A DNA stretch of 64,000 nt from Bactericera cockerelli (GCA_024516035.1 CM044958.1:25124727-25188726); one strand, 5' to 3'. Counted from the stretch's first letter, positions 46,926 to 57,905 are shown. Program-made: numbers and translations. Notes: generated from the letters alone by a model not told the origin.

Positions 46926-47833
46926 CGAGGTCTGTCCCGAAAGTTCGTATAAAAATGAGATAAAATTTTTATTTTACAATTAATCGGGTAATTCAATTTT
47001 GTCTCCTTCAAAATACTCTCGCTGGGACACAATGCACTTCTGCCATAACCATTTCCACTGTTTGAAGGCTCCTTAAAAGTCCTCAGTTTGAAGGCTTCTC
47101 AGCTGACTCGTCGTTGCTGTTTTAATGGCCTCAACGTCCCCCAAATGCCGCCCTTGAAGCACCAATTTTGTTTTTGGGATTAAAAAGAAGTCACAAGATG
47201 CCAAATCCGGTGAATAAGGGGGATGTTCAGTCGCTATGATCGAATTGTCAGTCAGAAACTCATGCACAACGAGGGGGTGTGAGCGGGGGCATTGTCGTGG
47301 TGGAGGATCCACCGCCCCTCTCGCGCCAAATAGTTGTTTTGCTCAAAGAAAGCTCTTCAGCCACCTGTCTGACGGTTAAACGACGGTCCCGCAGGACACA
47401 AGATCGAATTCTTTCCACATTGTCAGAAGTGCTGGAAGTGGAAGGACGTCCTGACCGAGGGTCATCTTCGAGACTTTCGAGGCCCTCACGAAAACTTTTC
47501 AACCACTTGTAGACTGTTGGTTCCTTGAAAACATCATCTCCATAAACTTGGTTGAGATCACTAAAAATTTCGCGGCCATTCTTGCCGAGTTTCGCGAGAA
47601 ATTTGATGATGACGCGCTGTTCTTGAATGACTGAGATCTCCGACGCCGACGAGTGGTAGAGAGAGGGGTCACTTCACAGGTACCGGGACGAAACAGTTCT
47701 TTTTGTACGGCGGTTGGGCGCACACTGAGCATTGTTTAGATGTTATAGAAGGGGACGCAGCCCACCTGGCATCCCCACTTAGCTTTCCAGCCTTCCCAGA
47801 ACACTTTTATACGAACTTTCGGGACAGACCTCG
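46926..47833 (-). mobile_element. Internally deleted mariner element, 908 bp
   Basis: Terminal inverted repeats CGAGGTCTGTCCCGAAAGTT and AACTTTCGGGACAGACCTCG are perfect for at least 28 bp, with TA at 46924-46925 and 47834-47835. It sits inside a tandem-repeat unit and restores the array when removed. Perfect ends with a deleted gene suggest recent cross-mobilisation by an autonomous relative. Confidence 0.95.
46980..47735 (-). pseudogene. Mariner transposase, internally deleted and frameshifted
   Basis: The N-terminal part reads ISVIQEQRVIIKFLAKLGKN, GREIFSDLNQVYGDD and WLKSFREGLESLEDDPRSGR, then the second helix-turn-helix region RLTVRQVAEELSLSKTTIW, all as in mariner DNA-binding domains. 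Directly after it the sequence jumps to EGRWILHHDNAPAHTP (second catalytic Asp), so the domain with the first Asp is deleted. A frameshift follows, then YSPDLASCDFFLIPKTK (third Asp, mariner DD34D style). The tail ends near CIVSQREYFEGDKIELPD with TAA at 46980-46982. An additional in-frame TAA lies after LQTEDF. Non-functional. Confidence 0.92.
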
Positions 47834-48239
47834 TATCTGTTCGTGTGTATGTATGTGTCTAGTTAACACGAAATTGAGCAGTTAACATTTCCGGACAAAT
47901 TAGAGCCTCCTGATTCCAAAAGAAAGTGATTTTTATCAACATATTTGTTCGTATGTATAAGTATATGTGTGTCTAGTTACCATGTATGGAGAAATGTCTG
48001 ATTCAGGTTCTAGTGACCCTAAAGTCTGTTTTGGCACTAAAAAATTACTATCGAAAAATTTGGGTGATTACAAAATTTTCTATAAAATTATTGGTTAATA
48101 AAAGTAAAAATTTATAATAATTACCTAATATATGATTGTAGGTATACGTTTTATTCAATATAATTATGTATGGTGTATGAAATTTTAAATATAATATGTA
48201 CATAATATATGTGGGTCAAAACGCCATAAGTAGAAGACG

Positions 48240-48570
48240 ATTTTATTCACCATAGATCGGAAAAACGGATATAATAGATAAAATTTGAATTTTTTGAAAA
48301 GAGAAAGTAGAATGATAAGGAAAATAGAAAGAGAGAGAAAAAAGAAAAAAACTTTAAGCCGAAAGAGGAGGAGAAGGAGATGCCAGGAAGTGGATAGCAG
48401 GTAGCAGGAGAGAAGAAGAGTTCTGTGCTCATTACGAGAGGAATATCTACACTGTATTTCAATAGATAGATGATAAGGACACTGTCCCTTCAGCCCATTA
48501 CGAGGGAGGAAAAGGAAAGAGAGAGAAGAGGGAGTAGAAAGAGCCTCATTAGGTAAAAGAAAATATCCTG
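48240..48570. other. Purine-rich spacer, no gene
   Basis: GA-rich strand with GAAAGAGAGAGAAAAAAGAA-type runs. The 131-residue minus-strand frame is low complexity (Leu/Phe/Ser) and carries no recognisable domain. Confidence 0.5.
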
Positions 48571-48636
48571 ATCTCTTCATGTTTAATACGTTTCTTTCTC
48601 TTCTCTGAAACTCTGAATCTTACATTACTATTCTCT

Positions 48637-48639
<3 letters not shown>

Positions 48640-48682
<43 letters not shown>
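48640..48682. repeat. (TC)n microsatellite
   Basis: About 43 bp of TC, flanked by near-identical TTACATTACTATTCTC phrases on both sides (48621 and 48688), so the array sits between short direct repeats. Confidence 0.92.
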
Positions 48683-48687
<5 letters not shown>

Positions 48688-48724
48688 TACATTACTATTC
48701 TCAAAAAAGTTAAGGATTAAACAT

Positions 48725-48815
48725 TATGGAACGAATTATGATACAGGATTAGTTAATCTTAGTGGACACTATCCATTAACTTTCACCTTGACAACTACTG
48801 CAGAGGTCATATGTA
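48725..48815 (+). repeat. Dispersed repeat also at 16775 and 30885
   Basis: ATTATGATACAGGATTAGTTAATC, split here as ATTATGATACAGGAT and TAGTTAATCTTAGTGGAC, and CTTGACAAC.ACTG.AGAGGTCAT are shared with 16775-16860 in copy A and 30885-30970 in copy B. A tail-like CAAGTTTCATAATACGGCCC at 48945 may be its other end. Confidence 0.6.
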
Positions 48816-49110
48816 AGCCAAGCTGTGTAACTGTACATTACCACTAGGGTGTTCGGCGTAACGGACCTATAACCAGCCTTTTCGGCAGAAAATCTTGTTT
48901 TAAAATATCTATCTAAGGATCGGCTTGGATTTGATAATCAAGTTTCATAATACGGCCCTAAGTCTTCATTTTTCACATATAATATAATATTATGTATATC
49001 ATATTTGGAGATACAAGAAAGCTCCGATAAAAATTCTATAAATCGTGAATAAGATTTGAACCTTCACGAGGATGTTTTGTGTTTATAAATGGCAGTGTAT
49101 AATGTATATA

Positions 49111-49681
49111 CAGGGTGCGGCGCGGTTATGTCCCATTTTGAATCGCCCAGTGTGAAGCCGCACTTCTAATTAGACAAGTTCAAACAAAGTTAGAAGATGC
49201 ACAAACTACTAATTTTTTCGATTCAATTTAGCTCAGTTGTCAAAATGATTTTATCAAAGCAACAGAAAGCTTATTGCGTGGAGAGTTATTTTTCGAAAAA
49301 TAAGTGTATCGTAGCAGTGCAGCGGGAGTTTCGTCGCGATCCCCGGATTTAGCTCCCTGTGATTTTTTCTTGTGGGGTTACCTCAAATCGAAAGTTTACA
49401 ATGATCGTCCAAGAACACTTTAAGAGTTAAAACACAACATTTGCCGTGAAATAGGCCGTATACCTGTCGCAATGTTGGAAAAAGTAGAGCGAAACTTTAG
49501 AAAGCGCCTTCAGCAGTGTATCGACAATGACGGTCGTCATTTGAATGGTGTACTCTTCAAACCTAGATAAAATCAAAACTTACATATTTCTAGATGATAA
49601 TTCAACAATAAGCATCAGATAAGACTGACAGCCTTTTTTTAATCGAATATTCAAAAAGGGACATTCCCGCGCCGCACCCTG
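49111..49681 (+). mobile_element. Internally deleted IS630/mariner-type element, 571 bp
   Basis: Ends CAGGGTGCGGCGCGGTTATG and TTCCCGCGCCGCACCCTG, TA at 49109-49110 and 49682-49683. The left repeat continues TCCC against GGGA on the right. It holds the joined first and last parts of a transposase gene. Confidence 0.92.
49245..49570 (+). pseudogene. IS630/mariner-type transposase, central domain deleted
   Basis: The ATG at 49245 opens MILSKQQKAYCVESYFSKNK followed by CIVAVQREFRRD, an N-terminal DNA-binding start. A deletion then fuses, out of frame, to SPDLAPCDFFLWGYLKSKVY (the conserved block with the last catalytic Asp) and a C-terminus ending HLNGVLFKPR with TAA at 49568-49570. An in-frame stop also follows NDRPRTL. 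Only about 105 codons remain of an expected 330-350. The fusion point lies near 49342. Confidence 0.85.
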
Positions 49682-50451
49682 TATGTATATTAAACTGTAC
49701 GCATTTTCTGTGAAAACTCCTATTAAACTTTTGGCATTCACTTCTTTGGCGAATTATTTTTCTCGTGTTCTATTATGTACCTACTATTCTATTATAATAT
49801 GAAATTTATGCTCGGGACAACACACACGAATGAATAGTAAGCATGAAAATCGCCCTACAGATAGAGAAAATTTAATCATACCCGCTTACTAGATGGGAGG
49901 GGCTGCCCTTGTCATAAGATCTGAAATGATGTATGGGCGGCCTGACGGAGAGGAAGAGGTAAGGGGGAGGATGACACCAGGGGGGGGGTCACTCTATGCG
50001 CGGCTGGGGAGGTAAAAGAAGAACAAAAAACGAACTTGGAGAGATGTATATCCCGTCCACATTTTTATTCCCTCATTTTAATTTTCCTCCCATTGTAAAT
50101 TAGATAGGAAAGGTTTTCTCCCTGGGTGTGTACAGAAAAAAATGACCATCACCCGACCACACACACCGCCGCTTCGTTTCCAAAGTCGTAAATTTTGCCA
50201 CTAATGGCTTCCAAAATGTTTTCACTTTATTTTGTTAATCCAGTGTTTCATTGCCAGCGCTCTGAGGAGGGAGCAGTTGTTTTCCTCTTCGGGTCATGTG
50301 GAAGAGAATATCACACTCAATTAATAATTAATGATGAATAATACTTGATTTATCGCTCTTTTCTGTGTAGTGTAGGTAAAAAGTGGCTTTTAAAAATGCA
50401 AGTTTTGGTGTAGTTTTGATTTTTGGTACCATAGTGTATTTTGAGGTGCTA

Positions 50452-50670
50452 AATAATAATAATAATATCAATATCGCCTTATTTATACTGCCCGATTAGG
50501 ACTATTAAAGTCCCATTATTCCAGCTGTAAGCCCAAGGCATATTATTATGTGGTAAAAATCCCAATTGGGAGGATAACATGTCATGTCCCAGCTGGGTTT
50601 CGAACCCACGACCTCTGGAGTCTTTGGATTCACAGAGTGCCGCCTTTACCACTGAGCTATGGAAAACCGG
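50452..50670 (-). mobile_element. tRNA-derived SINE, family 2, complete
   Basis: On the minus strand: A box ATAGCTCAGTGGTAAAGGCG, B box GTGGGTTCGAAACCCAGC, body GGGATTTTTACCACATAATA and GGAATAATGGGACTTTAATA, then TCCTAATCGGGCAGTATAAA and a TATTATTATT tail. The best copy in the window. The tail recurs at 57745-57802 and an older interrupted copy is at 8628-9060. Confidence 0.85.
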
Positions 50671-51402
50671 TTATGGAAAACAGGTTTCATGGTAAAGTGA
50701 AATATGACATTTGCCTTTTTTAACATTCAGCATTAACTTAATACGTCACACGTGTATGTAACAGTTGAAAAAAATTGACCTTAAAAAATATGGGTAAAGT
50801 AATAATATGTCGTGAATACTGAATACTCAAATAAGATCAAAATTTAACCGAGAATTTGAATATGCAATAAAATTTAGGTCGATCTATTTGAGATACTGAC
50901 GTTGACCTTGAAGGTCAACCTTGGCAGATTTGTCAAAATCAGATATTCACTTGTAAGTTATAAAAATGATCTCAGAATATTTTTTTTGTTGAACAGAACA
51001 GCCACAGGCTTCGTAAAATAACACCACTTTAAATATTCCACTAATAAACGTAATCGAATTAAAATTACAATCTCGGTTTAAAAACTTTAGACAAACATCC
51101 AAAGTTCCAAATTTTGAAGAGATAGACGAAGGTCATCATAACAAAAATTTATTTGAGTTAGAATCCAGTACGAAACTATCCAAAAGATGAAAATGGCGTA
51201 CTGAAATAACTTTGTAATAATAAGAATACTTTCAGTGGAAGGTTTAATGATCAAAGGATTTTCTACCACCTTCAAACTTGGCACAGAGTCTCCCTTTGAT
51301 ATTTAGGTGCATATACCTATTGGGAAATATTTTTTAAAATAATCCAAATAGGACAACAGCGACCGGCAAAAACCATAAAGGCGACAAAGTGCCGGGTTTC
51401 AG

Positions 51403-51406
51403 CTAG
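51403..51406 (+). other. Possible Helitron 3' terminus (CTAG before T)
   Basis: AAAGTGCCGGGTTTCAGCTAG followed by T resembles a Helitron end, but no solid hairpin or matching 5' TC end could be located in the preceding 500 bp. Confidence 0.2.
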
Positions 51407-51685
51407 TGTATGAATGAGTTATCTATCTTTCACCAGGTGTCCATGAAATATCTTTGCATTACTTTATTACTCTGCTTCCTACTGGTTGGAATATTACACC
51501 TACTTGAAAAGGAATTAGACCTAGCACTAGTAAAAAGGTGAGAAACCTTGCAAAAGGTCTTTAGAATAAAGGCCGGGACACTAAGCAGTCTAAGCACGCA
51601 CTGGTCCTTCCCTAGTAGAGACAACGACACGGACAAAATATGTTGGTAGGAGAACACACAGGCCCGCACCGTGATCATATTTATA

Positions 51686-52164
51686 GAATCAGGAAATTTC
51701 CCTGAGATCATATAACATAGAGGGAACCCAATGTATCAAGATTTGCGTCCAAGAGGGACCATCAGCTGATTTCAAAATCAGTACCGGAGTTGTAGTATTT
51801 TTTCTCTCGCAAAAGAGTGGGTACCTAAACTACCTAATTCTTCTAAAATAATATTTTTACTTTGTTCATATTTACCTATTAGTTATTTTTGACTTTGCTT
51901 CCTCTTTCACTTTCCTTATTTTCTACTTATTATGTAGTAATATAAGATTAGGTATCTGACGTGAAAATTAAGGATGTTTAGATATCCGCCACTGCATGAC
52001 GTAAACAAAAAAATTCAAATAAATTGAACCAATCAGAAGCCGGGATTTGTTGAAAGAGGGACCATCAGCTGTTCAAAGTTGGACGCATAAATTTGTTCAG
52101 CTCGAGATAGGTAAGGTTCCCTCTATGTTATTATTATGATCTCAGTGGGAAATTTCCTCAATTC
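51686..52164. mobile_element. Inverted-repeat element, about 45-bp imperfect arms
   Basis: GAATCAGGAAATTTCCCTGA, GATCATATAACATAGAGGGAACC (as two blocks, 51686-51733) pairs with GGTTCCCTCTATGTTAT and ATGATCTCAGTGGGAAATTT at 52115-52164. Inside, AAGAGGGACCATCAGCTG occurs twice in direct orientation (51748 and 52056). Superfamily unknown, no coding sequence. Confidence 0.55.
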
Positions 52165-52194
52165 TTCTATGAGCATCTTGCCCTCCATGTAGCA

Positions 52195-52375
52195 TGGCCG
52201 CACCGTCACCGTCAATAAGTAAACTGTGCTAGTCTGTGATGGTGCGGGCTCGGGGCGGTCAAACACGGCGACGGTGCTGGCGTGGTGCGGTGATGTGTGT
52301 CCGCACACCGTAGCACGTCCAGTACACGGCCGTGTGTTGGGGCGGGCTCGGTGCGGTTATATGTGTCCCGACCTT
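52195..52375. repeat. GC-rich island with CGGTGCGG/CCGCACCG motifs
   Basis: A markedly GC-rich stretch in AT-rich surroundings, built from short degenerate words (GGTGCGG, CCGCACCG, GGGCTCGG, ACGGCCGTGTG) on both strands. A related GGTGCGGTGG word occurs at 63166. It may be a decayed TE terminus. The short open frames here are not convincing. Confidence 0.45.
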
Positions 52376-53007
52376 ATGAAGTATAAATCTATAGATATTT
52401 CATATATTTTTATAATGTAAGGTTTATCTATGAAATTCTCTGCACTAAAAACAGTACTTTTTCACTCCACTATTTCTAAATTCCCCAAAGTCGGTTAAAA
52501 TTACGAAATCCATTTTTGCAGAGTTGAAAGTATTGCAAAAATGCACATGATAAGAAACTCAAACTCAATAAGAATCTGAGAACGAAATGTTTATTAGAGA
52601 TTGCTTCTTCAGCAGTATTCATTTTAGTTTTAGGATGGGGAGGGAATAGAAAGAATGAAAGTTAGGTTTTACTTCCGACTAGATCCAGACATATCGGAAG
52701 TTTTTCCTTTTCATAATAATGACCGTACGCGAATGAGGTTTGCATGTAGGAGAACCAGGATCGAACCCCGATGAGGCCACAGTCTCTTCAGGAAATCAGG
52801 GAATTCTCAACTCTAGTTTTGCATTATGATCTTAATGGGATCAATAACCTTTTCATGGTTACCTGTTGATTCTGATAAAAAATTACCCGCCTATTTGATT
52901 GGTTTCTGTAGTGTTTATTGTTTTTATTTTATTTTCTCTTTGTTATTGTCTAAATAAGTGTTATCTTATCATAATATTATGTCAACGTTAACCAAAGATA
53001 TCTTTTT

Positions 53008-53622
53008 ACTTTCCTTATCTTATAATAAGGAAAGTATTGTATTCGTCGAAAATTTGACCTACCCAGTTTTTCACATTTCTGGACGAATCATAGCCTCAGG
53101 ATACCAAAAAAGTTGTTTTCAGCCATTGGTCCGTGCGTCTGTGTGTGTGTCTGTGAACAGGATATCTCGAGAACGGTAAGAGCTAGAGACTTGAAATTTT
53201 ATACACCAGACGAACCACGAAACTTTTGGTTAAAATCGGCCGCATCCCGCGGCCGCAGGGCCGCAAATATTAGCCGCAAGCGCCGCTTCTTTGAATTGGT
53301 TAAAGATACAAAAAAAGTTGAAGAACAACATTTTATTAGATTAAAAAAATAATAGGGGTCTATTCTGATCATTTTTTTGATATCTTGAACTTTTTGGACC
53401 TCGGCTCCAATTTACCGGTATTTTGGGGAGACCCGCTTTGACTAACTTTTTTATTATTCATCCTAGATGGGGGTTGTGACATATCAAATTCAATGATTTT
53501 AAAGTGCTGATTACGAATTTGGCATTGGTTTTTAATTCTCTGTTACCGTTGAGTCACTAGTGGCGGAATTCGACTCCTTTTGGGGGGATAAGGAAAGTCG
53601 TGTGATGTTTACACCAGATTTT
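53008..53622 (+). mobile_element. Hairpin-ended repeat, copy 4 of 4
   Basis: Same 5' hairpin (ACTTTCCTTAT / ATAAGGAAAGT) and 3' GTTTACACCAGATTTT. It lacks most of the CTGT array and has a GCATCCCGCGGCCGC variant of the GC block. The most diverged 3' portion of the four. Confidence 0.85.
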
Positions 53623-55137
53623 TTTTTTTTTTGACAACAACAAAAATTTATACCTTCAAAATTGAATTTTAGTTTTCTATTTTTTTAGATTGTCCATTAA
53701 AAGGATCATTGAACTTCTTTCGTAGATGATTTTAATTTGAAAATGACACTATAAAACTATTTTATTCTTTTTAAACTTCTTTTAAAATAACATTCTTCTC
53801 CGTCAGAATGCATTATTTCACATTTATACCTGAAAATTCGACGAAGTTAAACAAAATTAAATACTTTAAAGAGCTTTTTCTCAAAACCAATTTTGCGAAA
53901 ATGGCAAAATGACGCTTCTCAGGGACTGCTCTTTATATCAGATCCATCCGCGTCATTCGTTTGCGATGAATTCTTTTCCCCCTTCTATAATTCTCCTCAG
54001 TCAGGAGTCACCATAAGAGTTCTTTATTATGCTGTGAGATTGTCGTACACGATCATAGCTAGCCATTGAAGAAATCCTGTCTACCACATCTATGAGATTT
54101 CTAACAAGGGCTCGTTTACGTTAATGTTAATGTTTCGTTAATGTTTCTTGGCTAAAACTATCATTTCTAAGAAACGCTCTTCCGAGTCATAATAAAATTA
54201 TGAATTATGATTCTACATCCGATCAACGGCGCGTCCTCTAATCGGATATAAAGTCACCAAACTGATTTCTCCCTCTCATCTTGCGTCTCACACCCCGATT
54301 CCTCATAAAAATGACAGTCAAATCTATTTCGGCTTTCGACATAATCGTAAAAAAGAACATCGTCTTCCCCGCGATACACTCACTCAGTTCTACCCTTCAG
54401 CATAAAAGCCATGAAGCGAATTATGATAAGAAAATTCTCAACCATAATCATGCTCTCCAGAGATGCAGAAGAGAAATTCAATTATTTTGCGGAGCATTTT
54501 ATTGACGATTTGAAGAGAGGAAAAATGAAACACGTCAGAAGACAGGATTGAGAGGAGGAATTGCGAATAAATTTAATAATAATGCATACTTTTCCCCACA
54601 CAGAACTACTTGATAGGAGAGATCCACTTTTGCTTTGTTGGATACGATATTGAACACCAAATGAAATGAGGGTCTTGTAGTACCTAATATTCGTAAATGT
54701 CTCATATTTGTAACCATTTAGGTTCTAGGTTGACTCCAGGTCAGGTTATTTCCTGCTAGATTTCGCATATTACATCACTACATGAAATTAGTAATAGGGC
54801 CCTTATTACCTAATGTGTTAAGAGCACCATTTAGTCTCAAAGTTTCAACTTTTACCTGCTGTCAAGTTCATTTTGGCCGGCAGCTCGCACTTCATTAAGC
54901 AGGTGAAACTATTTATTTACCTAAAACGCTTTACATGTTCTCCTCTGACTTGCATAAACTTTGCCAAAACTTCCAATATCTTTCACGGAGCTAACGCTGA
55001 GGGGGAAACCTTTACAAATTTACGCACTGTGCCAAGTCTGAGGGAACTAATAGCGTAGCAAAAGTTTGGCGAGTTTTTTTTAATGATCTTGGAATAAAAT
55101 AAATAAGCTCTTAATAATAATAATAAAAAAAATTATG
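53623..55137. other. No recognisable feature
   Basis: AT-rich sequence. The short frames at 54281-54505 and 54873-55058 show no domain, signal peptide or splice-linked continuation that I could defend. Confidence 0.45.
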
Positions 55138-55370
55138 GACACAATACTTCCTCTTGATTGCTTCTCATTGTGTAGATGTAGGTATACACTTGGGAATTTT
55201 GAGATTTTATACAAAATCACTTGTATCTCCAAAACTACTTAACCGATTTTCTTTACATTTCTTTTTTATGGTAGAATAAATATCCATCAGCAAGTTGTAG
55301 ACCTTATTTTTTCACTTTTATGCCCAAAATTTTGATACTTTCTTAAATATCAGAGCTAAATCATATGTTA
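55138..55370 (+). repeat. Dispersed repeat, inverted copy at 59030-59280
   Basis: ACACAATACTTCC, ATCACTTGTATCTCCAAAAC, TACTTAACCGATTTTC and TTTCTTAAATATCAGAGCTA have reverse-complement counterparts at 59030-59280. A weaker relative is at 5140-5300. Confidence 0.7.
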
Positions 55371-56507
55371 TTAAAAAATAATTATAAATAAAAACGCCAA
55401 CGCAATACGCATTTAAAAACAAAATATCATTAATATATGGAGTACCGTTCACGAGATCTCTGGACGTTGTGCAACTTCAGCAACAATACTACTAATTTAT
55501 TGGTCTGATCAACATGTCACTGGATTGTTAAACAAGTTAAGCGGGCCGGGCCTCCTCCTGACTGTGTGGCCGGTACGGCGCAGCGCCCAGACAGTCTGAC
55601 CTCCCTACTTCCGTCCCTGTTACAAATACATGGTGTCCCTTTTACAAATGCATGAGTGTCCCAGACATACAACGTACAAGGTAGAAATTTTACAAAACAA
55701 AAAGAAGTATTAACACTAATAAGTATAACTATCGTGAAAAATGCACAAAAATTCGAATACTAATCAATCCAATGATAGTTATGTTTATTTAAATTCCTTC
55801 TTTATCATTCTTTTTGTCCTCTCTCTTAATCAGCTTCTTTTTTATTCCCTTGAAAATTCCAACGATAATGTTGTAATTTTTTATAAGATAAGAAATGAGG
55901 AGTAACAAGAGGGGGGGATATTTGCGAGGGTTGAGATTTTTTCTCATTTTCTTAATAGCCAGACATTTATATTGTTTTAAGTATGAAAATAATAAGGAGA
56001 AGGTAAGGAACGATATTTTTTTATTTTCTTTTTCTCTTAAAGTAGAAAGCGGTAGAGGAAAGAGAGTTAATTCAGATTATTAAGATTACAAAATGTTGTT
56101 GAGTTTAGAGCTGTAGAGTGAGGACCCTGTGTCAATATTGACTTAAAAGTAATAATAAAAGTAGGTGTTCTAGCTATAGTATAAATTTTAAGAACATCTA
56201 ATACGGAAAATCTCAATTCGAAATAAGTACTACTGACTGCAATCAAATTCTAACTGTGTCCCTGATGGTATTTTTATGTACGCCGTTGTTCATGTATGTA
56301 TGCAATGTGCAACATACAATTGGTAAAACGTGATAATTATATTTACATGTACCTTGTTATACGAGTATTGTACTCTTTCATCGTCGATACCATTTCAGTT
56401 TCTGAGAAGTTTATATATTAATTAATATACGAATGTTTGCTTATATGAGGAAGCTGCTGTTGTTTATTCTTACTTACCTGTTTACCGAAAGGTATTTCGT
56501 TGGGAAT
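55371..56507. other. No recognisable feature
   Basis: Includes a slightly GC-richer piece (55540-55620) and AT-rich spacer. No coding or repeat signal is strong enough to call. Confidence 0.4.
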
Positions 56508-56540
56508 ACAGGGTGATTCAGAGATAGCACTTTTCCATGT
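56508..56540 (+). repeat. Solo left tip of the mariner foldback family
   Basis: TACAGGGTGATTCAGAGATA matches the first bases of the 35454 and 59990 elements and then diverges. No partner end was found, so it is either a broken end or a related family. Confidence 0.4.
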
Positions 56541-56571
56541 TAGTATATATTTTCTATTTCAAATATCAGAG

Positions 56572-56809
56572 AGTCACAACCGTGGCCGAGTGGTGTAGGG
56601 TTTAAATCCCAGAATAGTTGGAATTATTTGGATCTGTGCTTTTGGGTCCTCTTATACCTCGCGATTAAAACTGCGTAGCTGCTTTCCAGCTGTGGTATAA
56701 TGTGCAAAATAGATATTAGGATATTAAAAGATAAGAAGAAAGTCTTTTAATTCTGCGCTAACCACTAAAATTATGCAGGTAATGCACAAAGAAACGCATT
56801 TATTATTAA
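56572..56809 (+). mobile_element. tRNA-derived SINE, family 1, old copy
   Basis: A box CGTGGCCGAGTGGTGTAGGG, partial B box GTTTAAATCCC with part of the tRNA region deleted, then CTCTTATACCTCGCGATTAA, TCTGCGCTAACCACTAAAAT and the ATT tail after CACAAAGAAACGCA. Confidence 0.7.
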
Positions 56810-57744
56810 TCCTTTATTTAAACGATTGTTTAGTTTCTTTTTTGTTGTCCTTTTTGTCTAACAACATCAATTTTAATTTGGCAAAAAATAAACATCAATC
56901 ATTTTAAAAAAAAGACAAGAACAGCAAGTTACGTTACGCACTTCTGTTTTTCCAATTCAGATTTCGATCCGGTCCTCATTTGAGTGCTCTGACTTTTTAC
57001 ATAACATTAGTATTTTTTGTATTTATCACATTATTTTTATTAAAGCTTTGAATCTATTTGACTTTTTTTGGATTCTTATAAGAACTTGTAAATTGGAGTA
57101 TTTTCTATAATTTCTCCATTAATTATTTATTATTAACCATTCTGTATAAGCTCCTCTCATGTTAATTAAAGTGAGTAATTTCGAGAAGAAATATTATTAC
57201 ATACGTAGTAAAAAATATATGTATAATGTTAAATCTTTCCTCCAATTGAAATGGAATTAATTCTCTACTCTTGTATGGAGGGTTAGGGTGTTTTAGTAAT
57301 GTATCAGCAATTTATTTCCTAATCTTTGAAGATTTTAGTACAGAAACTCGAGAAAACATTGCATTACTTTCATATTAATTAAATTACTGAGTGTATACTT
57401 TTAATAACTGAGACTTCTTACAGAAAAAAAATAGAAAGAGAGGTGATATAAGAAAAACATAAAAGATAGAAAGCGCTGCGTATAAAATGTTGCATGATGA
57501 GCAAAAAGAGTGCGGTTAGACTCTAAATGAAAATGCATGAAAGCCATCAAAAGGATGTAGCATGAACTAATGAAGTCTGAGGCTGAAAAAAATAGAAGGA
57601 CATAATAATAAAGAAGTGGCTATTTATTAGGGAGAAGAGGAAGATCAAAGTAGATCTTATTCTATACTTATACTAATTTTCCTAACTTCTGAAACTTGAT
57701 GCTTTTATTAATTAATTTTCTGATACATAGTAAAATTGTATCCT
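56810..57744. other. No recognisable feature
   Basis: AT-rich sequence, stops in all frames, no terminal repeats seen. Confidence 0.45.
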
Positions 57745-57802
57745 AAAGTAAAATAGTCCTAATTGGGCAGTATAAACAAGGCGATATTATTATTATTGTA
57801 TT
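57745..57802 (+). mobile_element. Tail of SINE family 2
   Basis: AAATAGTCCTAATTGGGCAG, TATAAACAAGGCGATATT and a TTATTATT end match the 3' part of the SINE at 50452-50670. Confidence 0.65.
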
Positions 57803-57807
57803 ATCCC

Positions 57808-57905
57808 ATAACCGACCTCAGTAGTTTGAGTCCCGATTTCAGCAAATATTTATTAGAGCTTATTAGAGTAATAATATTGTGATAGTTATCACATCGTGAT
57901 TTAAA
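57808..57905 (+). mobile_element. SINE-like fragment, GACCTCAGTAG head and TATCACAT tail
   Basis: AACCGACCTCAGTAG and TTTGAGTCCCGATTTCAGC, then GTGATAGTTATCACATCGTG. Same family as 13752. It lies directly after another SINE tail, so the two were inserted one next to the other. Confidence 0.45.

Larger units (their letters stand above)
46618..47985 (+). repeat. Tandem array, 106-119-bp units, split by a mariner insertion
   Basis: CGAAATTGAGC.GTTAACATTT recurs at 46626, 46745, 46853 and 47869. Subtracting the 910-bp insertion, the last spacing is 106. Each unit continues with CCTCCTGATTTCAAGCAAGT, TTTTTATCAACATAT and a GTGTATGTATGTGTGTC microsatellite. Confidence 0.88.

Noticed and set aside
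48185..48580. 131-residue minus-strand frame
   Set aside because: Low-complexity translation of a purine-rich strand, no motif.
51430..51711. 93-residue minus-strand frame
   Set aside because: No domain or homology I recognise, and it runs into the inverted-repeat element at 51686.
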